From contig NZ_CP102271.1 in assembly GCF_025148785.1 (NCBI RefSeq), forward strand, positions 710,001 to 774,000: 64,000 bases of DNA, read 5' to 3'. The notes under the pieces were generated by a model. The model saw only the letters and a list, made by a program, of their open reading frames with translations. It was not told the DNA's origin and did not search any database. Position numbers and translations under genes: made by a program. The DNA comes from Catenibacterium mitsuokai. GTDB taxonomy: Bacteria; Bacillota_I; Bacilli_A; Erysipelotrichales; Coprobacillaceae. Positions 1 to 10,420 of the stretch are shown here, in pieces. Every line of letters starts with the position of its first letter. The stretch's first letter is position 1.

Positions 1-24
1 TAAGATGCCGGAAAACATAATTGG

Positions 25-60
25 TTACTTTATTTTAGATAAACTGTTATAATAGTTTAT
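25..60 (+). promoter_or_regulatory. deoC promoter with inverted-repeat operator candidate
   Basis: A -35-like TTACTT (25-30) lies 17 bp before TATAAT (48-53). The -10 box is framed by a perfect inverted repeat, ATAAACT (39-45) and AGTTTAT (54-60). A dyad centred on the -10 is where a repressor would act. Which regulator binds is unknown; DeoR- or CytR-type control is a guess from the gene's role. Confidence 0.6.
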
Positions 61-81
61 GTAAAGAGAGGTAAAAATAAA

Positions 82-750
82 ATGAATACAAATGATATTT
101 TAAAAAAAGTAGACCACACATTATTAGCTCAGAGTGCCACTTGGGAAGACATTAAGGTAATCCTAGATGATGGAATCAAATATGGTACAGCATCTGCATG
201 CATTCCAGCTGCTTATGTGAAACAGGCAGCAGAATATGTGGATGGTAAACTTCCTATCTGTACAGTTATTGGATTCCCAAATGGATACAGTACAACTGCA
301 GTAAAAGTATTTGAAACAAAGGATGCTATCGCAAATGGTGCATCTGAAATTGATATGGTTATTAATATCGGATTCTTAAAAGATAAGAGATATGAAGAAG
401 TAGAAGATGAAATCCGTCAGATTCATGAAGCGTGTGATGGTAAAATCTTAAAGGTTATTATTGAAACATGTCTTCTTACAGAAGAAGAAAAGATCAAGAT
501 GTGTGAATTAGTCACAAATGCAGGTGCAGAATACATTAAGACATCAACAGGGTTCTCAACTGCAGGCGCTACATTTGATGATGTAAAGTTAATGCATGAT
601 CATGTGGGTGAAGGAGTTAAAGTAAAAGCAGCAGGTGGTATTAGGTCATTTGATGATGCTGAAAAGTTCATCGAACTTGGTGCTGACAGACTTGGTACAA
701 GCCGCCTAGTTAAAATCATGAAGAATACAGACACTGGTGCAGGTTACTAA
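82..750 (+). CDS. deoC: Deoxyribose-phosphate aldolase
   Basis: DERA is a cytosolic TIM-barrel class I aldolase that splits 2-deoxyribose-5-phosphate into glyceraldehyde-3-phosphate and acetaldehyde, the last step of deoxynucleoside catabolism. At 222 aa it has normal family length. Visible residues are the Schiff-base lysine K153 in YIKTSTGF, the proton-relay pair D91 (EIDMVIN) and K182 (VKVKAAGGI), and the phosphate-binding GGIRS. GAGAGG precedes the ATG at a usual distance. It has its own promoter and a terminator just downstream, so it looks monocistronic; no other deo gene is adjacent. Confidence 0.96.
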   Translation: MNTNDILKKVDHTLLAQSATWEDIKVILDDGIKYGTASACIPAAYVKQAAEYVDGKLPICTVIGFPNGYSTTAVKVFETKDAIANGASEIDMVINIGFLKDKRYEEVEDEIRQIHEACDGKILKVIIETCLLTEEEKIKMCELVTNAGAEYIKTSTGFSTAGATFDDVKLMHDHVGEGVKVKAAGGIRSFDDAEKFIELGADRLGTSRLVKIMKNTDTGAGY

Positions 751-754
751 AAGT

Positions 755-796
755 AAAGAACCATAATCCTTTATGTAGGACTATGGTTCTTTTTTA
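755..796 (+). terminator. Rho-independent terminator of deoC
   Basis: The stem AAGAACCATA/TATGGTTCTT is followed by a T-run. Confidence 0.85.
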
Positions 797-804
797 CGCA
801 ATGA

Positions 805-835
805 AATAAAAAAACAGACACATATGTGTCTGTTA
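805..835 (-). terminator. Terminator of the first tRNA-Ala/Ile/Ile cluster
   Basis: On the minus strand the stem ACAGACACAT/ATGTGTCTGT is followed by seven T. A close relative sits after the second tRNA cluster near 23.56 kb. Confidence 0.8.
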
Positions 836-844
836 AGTTCTAAA

Positions 845-920
845 TGGTGGAGCCTAGGAGGATCGAACTCCTGACCTCCTGCGTGCAAAGCAGGCGCTCT
901 CCCAGCTGAGCTAAGGCCCC
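845..920 (-). tRNA. tRNA-Ala (TGC)
   Basis: This is a 76-nt cloverleaf with acceptor GGGGCCT/AGGCTCC, encoded CCA, D-loop AGCTCAGCTGGGAGAG, anticodon loop CTTTGCA (TGC) and T-loop GTTCGAT. It is the last gene of a three-tRNA transcript and is duplicated at 23591-23666. Confidence 0.97.
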
Positions 921-940
921 AAAGAAATTTTAAATAAACA

Positions 941-1017
<77 letters not shown>

Positions 1018-1037
1018 ATGTTTAACAGTTTTAGAAA

Positions 1038-1114
<77 letters not shown>

Positions 1115-1133
1115 ATTTCTTGACTGCTCACCT

Positions 1134-1162
1134 ATAATACCATGTAGAAGTAGACACGTCAA
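1134..1162 (-). promoter_or_regulatory. Promoter of the first tRNA cluster
   Basis: On the minus strand TTGACG (1157-1162), a 17-bp spacer and TATTAT (1134-1139) form a near-consensus sigma-A promoter about 20 bp before the first tRNA. The same arrangement recurs before the second cluster. Confidence 0.85.
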
Positions 1163-1727
1163 TAAAAAAATAAAGAAATTATACAGAAATTGGGAAAATC
1201 GGAGAAACCAGGAAAATCTGATTCCGATGCGATATTATCTTAAATAGCATGAAAGTTGTAAAAACAAATTATTAACTTGAATACCCACAAACTACTGGTA
1301 TAAAAGACGTTTTTAATAGGATTCTTTTAAATGGCATGAGAAAGATGAGATTAATATCATATGCAGGCTATGGGTATTACAAAAAGTTGTTTGATTTCTT
1401 TATTATACCAATGGTGTGAGTATATAGTTGAAAAATAAATGTATATTTAATGTAATAGTTCACGAAGAATGAAAACTGTATTTTGTTGGTAAAATATTAT
1501 GCTTTACTTTTCTAGATAAAAGAATTGTTTTACTTATTAATTTAAAGAAATATAGGTAAAAAATCAGTAAAATAATTAGTTTATTGGTCTTATAACTGTA
1601 AAATCGTCAAATAAATAGTAAAAACGTATAAAAATAGAGTAAAACAATTGATTTATTTACTAAAATGTTTTACTATCATAGCAGATAAAACATCGATGTA
1701 ATATCAATTAAAAGAGGAGAGAGAAAA
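1163..1727 (+). promoter_or_regulatory. Non-coding leader of the EIIC-GH35 operon with repeated GTAAAA/TTTTAC words
   Basis: No convincing gene is seen here. From about 1488 to 1677 the words GTAAAA or its complement occur repeatedly (near 1488, 1502, 1528, 1565, 1597, 1617, 1638, 1656, 1668), ending in TTTACTAAAATG and GTTTTACT upstream of the EIIC start. ACTAAAA also occurs in the gal promoter, so these may be sites for the LacI-family protein encoded at 6789-7775. That link is inference. Confidence 0.4.
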
Positions 1728-3113
1728 ATGTATCAGAAATTTATGGACTTTATGTCCGACAAATTGATGCCGATTGCTATGAAAGTCGGTACTCAAAAAC
1801 ATTTAGTTGCATTAAGGGATTCATTCATTGCAACTATGCCTGTAGTTATGACAGGATCAATCGCTTTATTGATTAATGCCTTTTTAGTAGACTTCCCTTC
1901 ATAGTTCGGATGGGATGGAATTACTAAAACATTCCAGTGGTTAGTAGACATCAACGGTCTTATTTTTAATGGTTCACTTGCTATTGTATCACTTGTATTC
2001 ATCTTTGCTTTGGGTTATAACATTGCAAAAGTATACGAAGTTGATAAACTATCAGGTGGCTTAGTCGCATTATCATCATTTGTTATTTCTTTAGGAACAT
2101 CAATGACAAAAGCATTTGAAGTATCAGGTGTAACTAGTGGTGTTGCTAAAGCTCTTAACAAAGTAGCTGGCTTAAGTTATGCAAAGGGATCTTTATCAGT
2201 AACTGTTAGTGGCTTGATTCCTGGTAACCAGGTAAGTTCTAGAGGTTATTTCACTGCAATTATTATTGGCTTCTTAGCAGTTATTGTTTTCGCTAAGATT
2301 ATGAAGAAAGACATTACTATTAAGTTACCTGATTCAGTACCACCTGCAATCGCTGTTCCTTTCACATCTATTATTCCTGCTTTTGTTGCAATGTATGTTG
2401 TTGCAATTCTTACATTTGCATTTGACCAGTTAACTGGTAAACTAATTATCGATTGAATCTATGATGTATTACAGGCTCCATTATTAGGATTCTCTCAGAG
2501 CCCGGTTTCAGTTATTGCTGTTGCATTCTTAACTCAGTTATTCTGGTTCTTTGGTATCCATGGTGGAAACGTTATGGCACCTATCATGGAAGGTGTATTT
2601 GGTGTTGCTTTACTTTCTAACCTTGAAGCATATAAGGCTGGTACAAAAATTCCTTATTTATGGACTAGTGTGTCATATGGTGCATTCGTATGGTACGCAA
2701 CATTAGGATTATTAATCGCAATTTTCATGGTATCAAAGAATAAACATTACAGACAGGTTGCTAAATTAGGTATTGCTCCTTGCTTATTCAACATTGGAGA
2801 GCCTGTTATGTATGGTTTACCTACAGTATTAAATCCAATTCTATTTATTCCATTCTTATTATGTCCAATCGTAATGTCAGGTGTTGCATATGCAGCAACA
2901 GCTTTAGGTTTAGTTGCTCCAGTAACACAAAACGTTGCATGGGTAATGCCTCCTGTTCTATATGGTTTCTTTGGTACAGCTTTTGACTGGCGTTCAATTA
3001 TCTTATCATTAGTTAACTTAGCACTTGCTGTTATTATTTACTTCCCATTTGTTAAATTAGCTAATAACCCAAAATTTGAAAATGCTGGAAATGCTGGAAA
3101 TGGTGAGGAATAA
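1728..3113 (+). pseudogene. PTS lactose/cellobiose-type EIIC, broken by two in-frame nonsense codons
   Basis: One frame runs 462 codons from an ATG with a strong GAGGAGAGAG ribosome-binding site to TAA, but is interrupted by TAG at codon 59 (1902-1904) and TGA at codon 243 (2454-2456). Between and after the stops the protein stays well preserved: hydrophobic membrane segments, FGIHGGNVMAP and the FNIGEPVMYGLP loop typical of cellobiose/lactose EIIC permeases. The context LIID-TGA-IYDVLQAPL suggests TGG to TGA; FPS-TAG-FGWDG suggests CAG to TAG. No frameshift is visible. EIIC would carry the sugar across the membrane with EIIA/EIIB, which are not in the window. It lies 5 bp before the GH35 gene, in the same operon. 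Confidence 0.85.
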
Positions 3114-3118
3114 CCGTT

Positions 3119-4897
3119 TTGGATAGAATACAAATCAAAGAAGATTTTATTATAGACGGGCAGAAAACCAAAATTATTTCTGGAGCAGTTCATTACTTTA
3201 GAATTGTTCCAGAATATTGGGAAGATACTTTATTAGATTTAAAAGACATGGGATGTAATGCTGTTGAAACTTATATCCCATGGAATTTGCATGAGCCATA
3301 TAAAGGAAAATTTGATTTTGATGGTCAAAAAGATGTATGTGCCTTTTTGGAACTTGCAAAGAAGTTAGGATTATATGTTATCATAAGACCTTCACCTTAT
3401 ATTTGTTCAGAGTGGGAATTAGGTGGTTTACCAGCTTGGCTTCTAAAGGATTCAGATATTCGTTTAAGAACTAATGATAGTGTTTATATGAAGCACTTAG
3501 AAGAATATTATGCTGTATTATTACCTATGATTGCTAAATATCAAATTAATAGAGAAGGGACTATTATTTTAGCACAGCTAGAAAATGAATATGGATCTTA
3601 TAATCAAGATAAAGACTATTTAAAAGCATTACTCAAAATGATGCGTGAATATGGCATTGAGGTGCCGATATTTACAGCAGATGGGACTTGGGAAGAAGCA
3701 TTAGAGGCAGGCAGCCTTTTTGAAGAAGATGTTTTTCCGACAGGAAATTTCGGATCTAATGCAAAAGAAAATATCGCAGTATTAAAAGAATTTATGAAAA
3801 AGCATCAGATTGTTGCACCTATCATGTGTATGGAATTCTGGGATGGTTGGTTCAATAGATGGAATATGGAAATTGTAAAAAGAGATCCTGAAGAATTAGT
3901 GCAGAGTGCTAAAGAAATGATTGATTTAGGAAGTATCAATTTCTATATGTTCCATGGTGGTACAAACTTTGGATGGATGAATGGATGTTCAGCTAGAAAA
4001 GAACATGATTTGCCGCAGATTACATCTTATGATTATGATGCTATCTTAACAGAGTATGGTGCCAAAACAGAAAAGTATCATTTATTGAGAAAAATGATTA
4101 CAGGCAAACAGGATATTTTGCCTGATAGAAGAAAAACAGCAAGTTATGGCAGGGTTTCTTTGAATAGAAGCGTCTCCCTTTTTAATACATTGTCTAGTTT
4201 AAGTAGAGTCATTGAAAGTCCATGGCCTGAAAGTTTTGAAAAACTTGATTATTATTATGGTTACGTTTTGTATGAACATGATTTTGAGTCATATAAGGAT
4301 GATGTGACTATGAGAATCATTGATGCAAGAGATAGAGCACAGATTTATTTAGATAAAGAGTATGTAGCAACTCAATATCAAGAAGAAATTGGTGATCCTG
4401 TCACACTTCATACAAAAAAAGATTGCAAACATTCCTTAGGCATATTATTAGAGAATATGGGAAGAGTAAATTATGGATCTAAACTACAAGCTGATACACA
4501 AAGAAAAGGTATAAGAAATGGTGTAATGCTTGATATCCATTTTACAAAGAACTGGAAACAGTACTGTATTGATTTTACGAAGGTAAATCAAATTGAATGG
4601 GATAACGCCAATATTGGAGGTCCGACGTTCAATGAGTATGTATTTGATATTCAGGACACACCTAAAGAAACATTTATTGACCTATCTGCCTTTGGAAAAG
4701 GTATAGTTATAGTAAATGGATTTAACTTAGGAAGATTCTATAATTCGGGGCCTACTCTTTCATTGTATATTCCAGGTCCATTACTAAAAAAAGGAAATAA
4801 TCAAATTGTTATTTTTGAAACAGAAGGTATTGTTTCTGATTCAATCAATCTAGTTGATAAACCAATTTTTAAAAAAGACATGAATAATAACTCCTAA
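3119..4897 (+). CDS. Beta-galactosidase, glycoside hydrolase family 35
   Basis: A 592-aa cytosolic enzyme (no signal peptide) that would remove terminal beta-galactose from sugars entering through the adjacent PTS. The N-terminal TIM barrel shows the GH35 hallmarks: IRPSPYICSEWELGGLP near residues 89-105, the acid/base glutamate E157 in QLENEYGS and the nucleophile E239 in MEFWDGWF. The C-terminal part forms beta-sandwich domains including a GFNLGRFY motif. Start is TTG at 3119, chosen because GGTGAGGA lies 9 bp upstream and no better ATG exists. The stop codon is supplied by the IS that begins at 4893: before insertion the gene would have ended ..MNNN-TAG; it now ends ..MNNNS-TAA. Confidence 0.93.
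   Translation: MDRIQIKEDFIIDGQKTKIISGAVHYFRIVPEYWEDTLLDLKDMGCNAVETYIPWNLHEPYKGKFDFDGQKDVCAFLELAKKLGLYVIIRPSPYICSEWELGGLPAWLLKDSDIRLRTNDSVYMKHLEEYYAVLLPMIAKYQINREGTIILAQLENEYGSYNQDKDYLKALLKMMREYGIEVPIFTADGTWEEALEAGSLFEEDVFPTGNFGSNAKENIAVLKEFMKKHQIVAPIMCMEFWDGWFNRWNMEIVKRDPEELVQSAKEMIDLGSINFYMFHGGTNFGWMNGCSARKEHDLPQITSYDYDAILTEYGAKTEKYHLLRKMITGKQDILPDRRKTASYGRVSLNRSVSLFNTLSSLSRVIESPWPESFEKLDYYYGYVLYEHDFESYKDDVTMRIIDARDRAQIYLDKEYVATQYQEEIGDPVTLHTKKDCKHSLGILLENMGRVNYGSKLQADTQRKGIRNGVMLDIHFTKNWKQYCIDFTKVNQIEWDNANIGGPTFNEYVFDIQDTPKETFIDLSAFGKGIVIVNGFNLGRFYNSGPTLSLYIPGPLLKKGNNQIVIFETEGIVSDSINLVDKPIFKKDMNNNS
4880..4892. repeat. 13-bp target duplication, left copy (right copy 6655-6667)
   Basis: ATGAATAATAACT directly abuts both ends of the IS. 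The left copy is the last codons of the GH35 gene; in the right copy the final T is followed by AG, restoring the original TAG stop. Confidence 0.9.
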
Positions 4898-6654
4898 AGT
4901 GAAAAGTTAAATTCCACTTTAAAAAGAAACGAAAATGATGTGGAATTTAGTCGTTCAGGATTATATTTTCATAAGAATATCGGGTATTAATTCTGATATT
5001 CTTTTTGTTTTGGGAATGGAACTTAATCATTCGTACACTAGAAATGAGATTCTAACGTCATAAATCATGGTATTTTAAGGCGCAATAAAGCTATGGAATT
5101 TCGTTCATTTTTTCGAGTGTAAGACTAAATTCCACTTTACTTTCATGTGCTATTGTCAGCCTGCCTCTCATGTTTCATACATTCTCCGAATGATTTTAGT
5201 TATCTTCTTTTAATAAATATGGTTTTAAAATAATATCATCATTTTCTATTTTCTTGATTCCAAATTCTATGAATCTCTTGTATAAATCTGGATTAAGGAA
5301 CTCCATCATCTCCAGCGGAGATTTTCCCTTCAGGTACTCCTTTGGCTGGGAATTGATGTGGGATACTATGAGATTAGCCTTCTCCTGTGAATCTAGACCA
5401 AGCGCTTGGAGATTTGTCCCTTTAGGGCATATGTAACGTATCTCCTTGTGGTAGTTTTCAAGACTTCCTTTCTGGCGTGATGCCATAGGATCACAGTAAA
5501 AGACATGAGTTCGCATGCTGCCATCATTATCTTTTTCCAGTCCTTCTGCATCCGAAAATTCAGAACCTCTATCCGTCTTGATTACTTCTACTTCTTTCAG
5601 GAACAGTTCTTTTCCTAATATCGATTCAAGAAGGTCTACACCTTCAACCATAACCTTTGCAGTCTTCTCTTCATGGTATATAATAAACATGAAAGAGTAA
5701 GACAGGAACTTAAAAGTCTGCATGAACGGACCGCTTTGTCCATTGTAGACGGTATCCATCTCGACGATACTAACGTTGTCATTATCGTCAGTATATGAGA
5801 TGAAATCATCATAGGTGTGGCCTATCAGGAACTTTCTGTCTTCTCTTTTTTTATATTTGACAGAATCCTTCTTTGATATTCTTCTTGTCTTGACTCTTAG
5901 ATCAATATCAAGCAGACCGAACTGTCTAAATACGCCAGATTCTATGTAGTTGTATAATGTCTTTTCAGAAATATTCAATTCAGGATGAGAAGTAATGATC
6001 TGATATGGTGATTGACCTTTCTTGATAAGAGGGACAATGATATCAGCTAAAGCCTTAAGCTCGCTATATGTCATATTTATTCCTTCTCTTGAGTTAATGA
6101 GGTCAGCCATATATTCCTTATTGGCGATATCTGCAGAATATGTGAACTTATCAAATCTGCAGTGCTGGTATTTAGGACAGCCATTGCAGGCGCCAGGAGA
6201 TCTGTCTCTTCGCTTACATTTAAAAACTACTAAGTCAGCACAGTTCTTGCATACATGGTGATGCTTGCATCTGTCCTTGTTGGCGCACGCAGGATCAAAG
6301 CTGCAAATATGTGAATGTTTTCTATGTGCCTTGATTTCTTTGCCTATAGTTGATTTATCCTTTCCAAGAGTTGCAGCGATAGAAGTCTTGGTAGAACCAT
6401 TTTCTATCCCTCTCTGAATGATTTGTCTTTCTGAAAGAGTAAGATGCAGATTCTTATTTGATTTAGCCATGATAATCAGCCTTTCATGAAATAGAGAAAC
6501 AGACATCACAGTAATTATATACCTGAAGGAGAAAATTCAACTATTGAAAGTGTAAAAGTAAATTCAACTGTAAGAGTAAAATCAAGTGGAAAGAAGTGAA
6601 AGACTAAACGCAACTTTGCCCCGCCTAAAGTGGAATTTAACTTTTCACTTTAGG
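4893..6654 (-). mobile_element. IS30-type insertion sequence, 1762 bp
   Basis: Perfect 28-bp terminal inverted repeats (4893-4920 and 6627-6654, starting CCTAAAGTG) enclose one minus-strand transposase gene, and a 13-bp direct repeat flanks the element. The left 300 bp (4898-5195) hold no gene but contain further copies of the inverted-repeat word AAATTCCACTTT (near 5128). A decayed relative of the same element lies at 29571-29912. Confidence 0.93.
5196..6470 (-). CDS. IS30-family transposase
   Basis: A 424-aa transposase. The N-terminus holds a helix-turn-helix (LTLSERQIIQRGIENGSTKTSIAATLG, here cited in parts) and a Cys/His cluster (CANKDRCKHHHVCKNC region) that may bind zinc. The C-terminus holds the RNase H-like DDE core: D in VEMDTVYNG, D in IKTDRGSEF and E in KGSLENYHKEIR. 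Start is set at 6470 (MAKSNKN), which has GAAAGG upstream; an in-frame extension to 6509 lacks a site. The gene looks complete, so the element is potentially active. Confidence 0.9.
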   Translation of the reverse strand: MAKSNKNLHLTLSERQIIQRGIENGSTKTSIAATLGKDKSTIGKEIKAHRKHSHICSFDPACANKDRCKHHHVCKNCADLVVFKCKRRDRSPGACNGCPKYQHCRFDKFTYSADIANKEYMADLINSREGINMTYSELKALADIIVPLIKKGQSPYQIITSHPELNISEKTLYNYIESGVFRQFGLLDIDLRVKTRRISKKDSVKYKKREDRKFLIGHTYDDFISYTDDNDNVSIVEMDTVYNGQSGPFMQTFKFLSYSFMFIIYHEEKTAKVMVEGVDLLESILGKELFLKEVEVIKTDRGSEFSDAEGLEKDNDGSMRTHVFYCDPMASRQKGSLENYHKEIRYICPKGTNLQALGLDSQEKANLIVSHINSQPKEYLKGKSPLEMMEFLNPDLYKRFIEFGIKKIENDDIILKPYLLKEDN

Positions 6655-6704
6655 ATGAATAATAACTAGTTTTTTAACTTTATTTTTCAAAAATGTGTTA
6701 TATT

Positions 6705-6770
6705 ATGATAGTAGCTTTCTTATAAGTATAGATTAAGTTTATATCTATTAGGACGCTGCTATCATTTTTT
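6705..6770 (+). terminator. Hairpin with T-run before the LacI-family gene
   Basis: ATGATAGTAGC (6705-6715) pairs with GCTGCTATCAT (6755-6765, one G-T pair), followed by TTTTTT. It probably ends the EIIC-GH35 transcript, now separated from that operon by the IS; it could instead attenuate the regulator gene. The right end of the IS and this leader fill 6471-6788; no gene is seen there. Confidence 0.55.
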
Positions 6771-6776
6771 GTCTAA

Positions 6777-7775
<999 letters not shown>

Positions 7776-7787
7776 TGTAGAGAAGAA

Positions 7788-7822
7788 CCAGAAGAACCTA
7801 AAGATAAGGTTCTTCTTTTTTT
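7788..7822 (+). terminator. Terminator of the LacI-family gene
   Basis: GAAGAACC and GGTTCTTC form the stem, followed by T7. Confidence 0.85.
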
Positions 7823-7831
7823 ATTATGGTA

Positions 7832-7910
7832 TTTTAGTAAAAATTAACTAAAATGCATGAATTATATATAAAATATGTTGATATTTTTACTAAAATGATT
7901 ATTATATAAG
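7832..7910 (+). promoter_or_regulatory. gal operon promoter with ACTAAAA operator candidates
   Basis: An inverted repeat TTTTAGT/ACTAAAA with an 8-bp spacer (7832-7853) lies upstream of TTGATA (7878-7883). Another ACTAAAA (7889-7895) sits between this -35 and an AT-rich -10 at about 7901-7907. This placement suits repression by the LacI-family protein encoded just upstream. Confidence 0.6.
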
Positions 7911-7943
7911 TGAAAGAAAGAACAACATAAAGGAGACCTCACA

Positions 7944-9413
7944 ATGAACCATCAGATCAACAGATTACTCAACTTTGCATTACAAAAAGGCATGATTGGT
8001 ACAGATGATTTGTACTATGCCGCAAATTTAATTCTAGATTTACTTCAGTTAGATGAATTCCAATTAGAAGAAATCGATGAAAAATTAGAAACAGCACAGG
8101 ATATCATTGATCATATTCTTGACTATGCAGTAGAAAAAGGTATGATTTCAGATTCTGTGACTGAAAAAGATTTATTTGATACAAGACTTATGAACTGCCT
8201 CATGCCTCGTCCTAGTGAAGTAGTAAATAAGTTCAACACTCTTTATAATGAATCTCCAGAAAAAGCAACAGACTACTTCTATGATTTAAGTATTAGTAGT
8301 AACTATATTCGTAAATCACGTATTGATAAGAATATCAAGTTTAACCATTATGTTAAATATGGTGATATTCAGATTACTATCAACCTTTCTAAACCAGAAA
8401 AGGATCCTAAAGCGATTGCAGCTGCAAAGAATATCAAATCTACAAACTATCCTCTTTGCTTATTATGTAAAGAAAACGTTGGATTTGCAGGTAATATGAA
8501 GCATCCTGCTAGACAGAATCATCGTATTATCCCATTAGACCTTGCAGATCATCGCTATTACCTACAGTATTCACCTTATGTTTACTACAATGAACACTGT
8601 ATCGTATTTAATGAAAAACATCAGCCAATGAAAATTGACCACAATACATTCGAGCATCTATTCGCATTTGTAGATAAGTTCCCTCATTATATGCTGGGAA
8701 GTAACGCTGATCTACCAATTGTAGGTGGTTCTATCCTTACCCATGATCACTACCAAGGCGGTCGTCATCATTTTCCTATGGAAGATGCGAAAGTAATCAA
8801 GAGTTATGAACATGACCAGGTACAGGTAGATATGTTGTATTGGCCATTGTCAACTCTAAGACTTACCTCTACTTCCAAAGAAAAAATCATTGCTTTGGCT
8901 GATGTTATTCTTGAAAAATGGATTGATTATAGTGATGAATCACTAGATATCATTGCATATACAGATGGTGTAAGACATAACACAGTAACACCAATTGCAC
9001 GTATGAAGGATGGAAAGTATCAGTTAGATCTAGTACTTAGAAATAACCGTACGACTGAAGAATATCCATTAGGAATCTTCCACCCTCATGCACAGCATCA
9101 CCACATTAAGAAGGAAAACATCGGCTTAATTGAAGTAATGGGCTTAGCTGTTCTTCCTGCAAGATTAAAGAATGAATTAGAAGATATCAAACAGTGTCTA
9201 TTAGGAAATGCGGATTTTGATTCAAATGAGTCATTACAGAAGCATGCAGACTGGTACAAATATCTTAAGAGTTGTGACTACGAGGATGTTGATGAATTCC
9301 TAGAAGTAGAAGTCACTAAGAAGTTTGTAGCGGTATTAGAAGATGCTGGTGTATATAAAATGACTGATGAAGGAATTGAAGGATTCAGTCGCTTCGTGGA
9401 GGGCTTATGGTAG
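7944..9413 (+). CDS. galT: UDP-glucose--hexose-1-phosphate uridylyltransferase (Firmicutes-type GalT)
   Basis: Swaps UMP between UDP-glucose and galactose-1-phosphate, the central Leloir step. At 489 aa it belongs to the long class 2 GalT family of Gram-positive bacteria rather than the ~350-aa E. coli class. Characteristic stretches are PARQNHRIIPL, GGSILTHDHYQGGRHHFPME and the histidine-rich HPHAQHHHIKKENIG near the C-terminus. An AAGGAGA site precedes the ATG. It is the first gene of galT-galM-galK-galE, overlapping galM by 7 bp. Confidence 0.95.
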   Translation: MNHQINRLLNFALQKGMIGTDDLYYAANLILDLLQLDEFQLEEIDEKLETAQDIIDHILDYAVEKGMISDSVTEKDLFDTRLMNCLMPRPSEVVNKFNTLYNESPEKATDYFYDLSISSNYIRKSRIDKNIKFNHYVKYGDIQITINLSKPEKDPKAIAAAKNIKSTNYPLCLLCKENVGFAGNMKHPARQNHRIIPLDLADHRYYLQYSPYVYYNEHCIVFNEKHQPMKIDHNTFEHLFAFVDKFPHYMLGSNADLPIVGGSILTHDHYQGGRHHFPMEDAKVIKSYEHDQVQVDMLYWPLSTLRLTSTSKEKIIALADVILEKWIDYSDESLDIIAYTDGVRHNTVTPIARMKDGKYQLDLVLRNNRTTEEYPLGIFHPHAQHHHIKKENIGLIEVMGLAVLPARLKNELEDIKQCLLGNADFDSNESLQKHADWYKYLKSCDYEDVDEFLEVEVTKKFVAVLEDAGVYKMTDEGIEGFSRFVEGLW

Positions 9414-10420
9414 AAATTAAGAAAGAATTAGATGACAGTATTGTTGTCATCGGCTTAGAAAACAAAGACTTCTATGTAGAAGTCACAAACTTTGGCTGCA
9501 CACTACTTAAAGCTGTAGTGAAGGACAAAGAAGAAAATCCATGTGATTGTGTATTAGGTTTCCCTGAAGTATCAGATTACCAGAAGAGAGATGGTACATA
9601 TCTTGGTGCTTTGGTAGGACGAGTATGCAACCGTATTGAGAAGGGAACCTTCACATTAAATGGGAAGACTTATAATGTTCCTATTAATAATGGTCCTAAC
9701 TCATTGCATGGTGGTATTGAAGGATTCTCTTACAAGGTATTTGATTATGAATTTATTGATGATGGTGTCAAGTTCCACTATGTATCTAAAGATGGTGAAG
9801 AAGGCTATCCAGGTACATTAGATTTCTATGCTTATTATACAATCGAAGGAACATCACTTCATATGCGCTATGAAGCAACAAGTGATCAGGATACAATCAT
9901 CAATATCACAAACCATTCATATTTCAACTTAAATGGACATGCATCAAGTGTTCATAATCATGTATTAAAACTTAATGCTGATGAAGTAGGCTGCGTTGAT
10001 GGTGATGGATTATATACAGGTGAATTATTAGATGTCACAAATACTCCATTTGACTTTAGAAGTGAAAAAGTGATTGGAGACTGTATCAAAGACAATCATC
10101 CACAGTTAATCACAGCGCGTGGTTATGATCATCCATTTGTATTTAATACAGATAAGAATCAGGCAGAACTTTATTCTCCAGAAACTGGTATTAAATTAAC
10201 TGTATCTACTACATATCCATCAGCACAGGTATATAGTGCAAACTATTTAGATGGACAGTTAGATAAATATGGTTACACTATGCATCCACAAGATGCATTA
10301 TGTATTGAAACAAGCTATTTACCAGACAGTATTCATAAAGAAGAAAACCCAAAGGTCATTTTAAAGGCAAATAAAAAATTTAAAGAAGAAACAGTATATA
10401 CATTCGAGGTAACAAAATGA
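9407..10420 (+). CDS. galM: Aldose 1-epimerase (galactose mutarotase)
   Basis: Converts beta-D-galactose released by beta-galactosidase to the alpha anomer used by galactokinase. The 337-aa protein has the galactose mutarotase beta-supersandwich motifs: GALVGRVCNRIEKG, the substrate-binding SLHGG, NHSYFNLNG with the catalytic-site histidine, and C-terminal ETSYLPDS. Its start overlaps the end of galT and its stop overlaps the galK start in an ATGA, so the three genes are probably translationally coupled. Confidence 0.95.
   Translation: MVEIKKELDDSIVVIGLENKDFYVEVTNFGCTLLKAVVKDKEENPCDCVLGFPEVSDYQKRDGTYLGALVGRVCNRIEKGTFTLNGKTYNVPINNGPNSLHGGIEGFSYKVFDYEFIDDGVKFHYVSKDGEEGYPGTLDFYAYYTIEGTSLHMRYEATSDQDTIINITNHSYFNLNGHASSVHNHVLKLNADEVGCVDGDGLYTGELLDVTNTPFDFRSEKVIGDCIKDNHPQLITARGYDHPFVFNTDKNQAELYSPETGIKLTVSTTYPSAQVYSANYLDGQLDKYGYTMHPQDALCIETSYLPDSIHKEENPKVILKANKKFKEETVYTFEVTK

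Noticed and set aside
1163-1480. Short ORF reading MRLISYAGYGYYKK in the region before EIIC
   Set aside because: Only about 24 codons, no good ribosome-binding site and no family; chance ORF in AT-rich DNA.
1728-3113. TGA read as Trp and TAG as Gln by an altered genetic code
   Set aside because: Other intact genes use TGG for Trp and end in TGA (e.g. the second ABC gene, the last toxin) or TAG (galT, sufB). Two point mutations in one gene explain it better.
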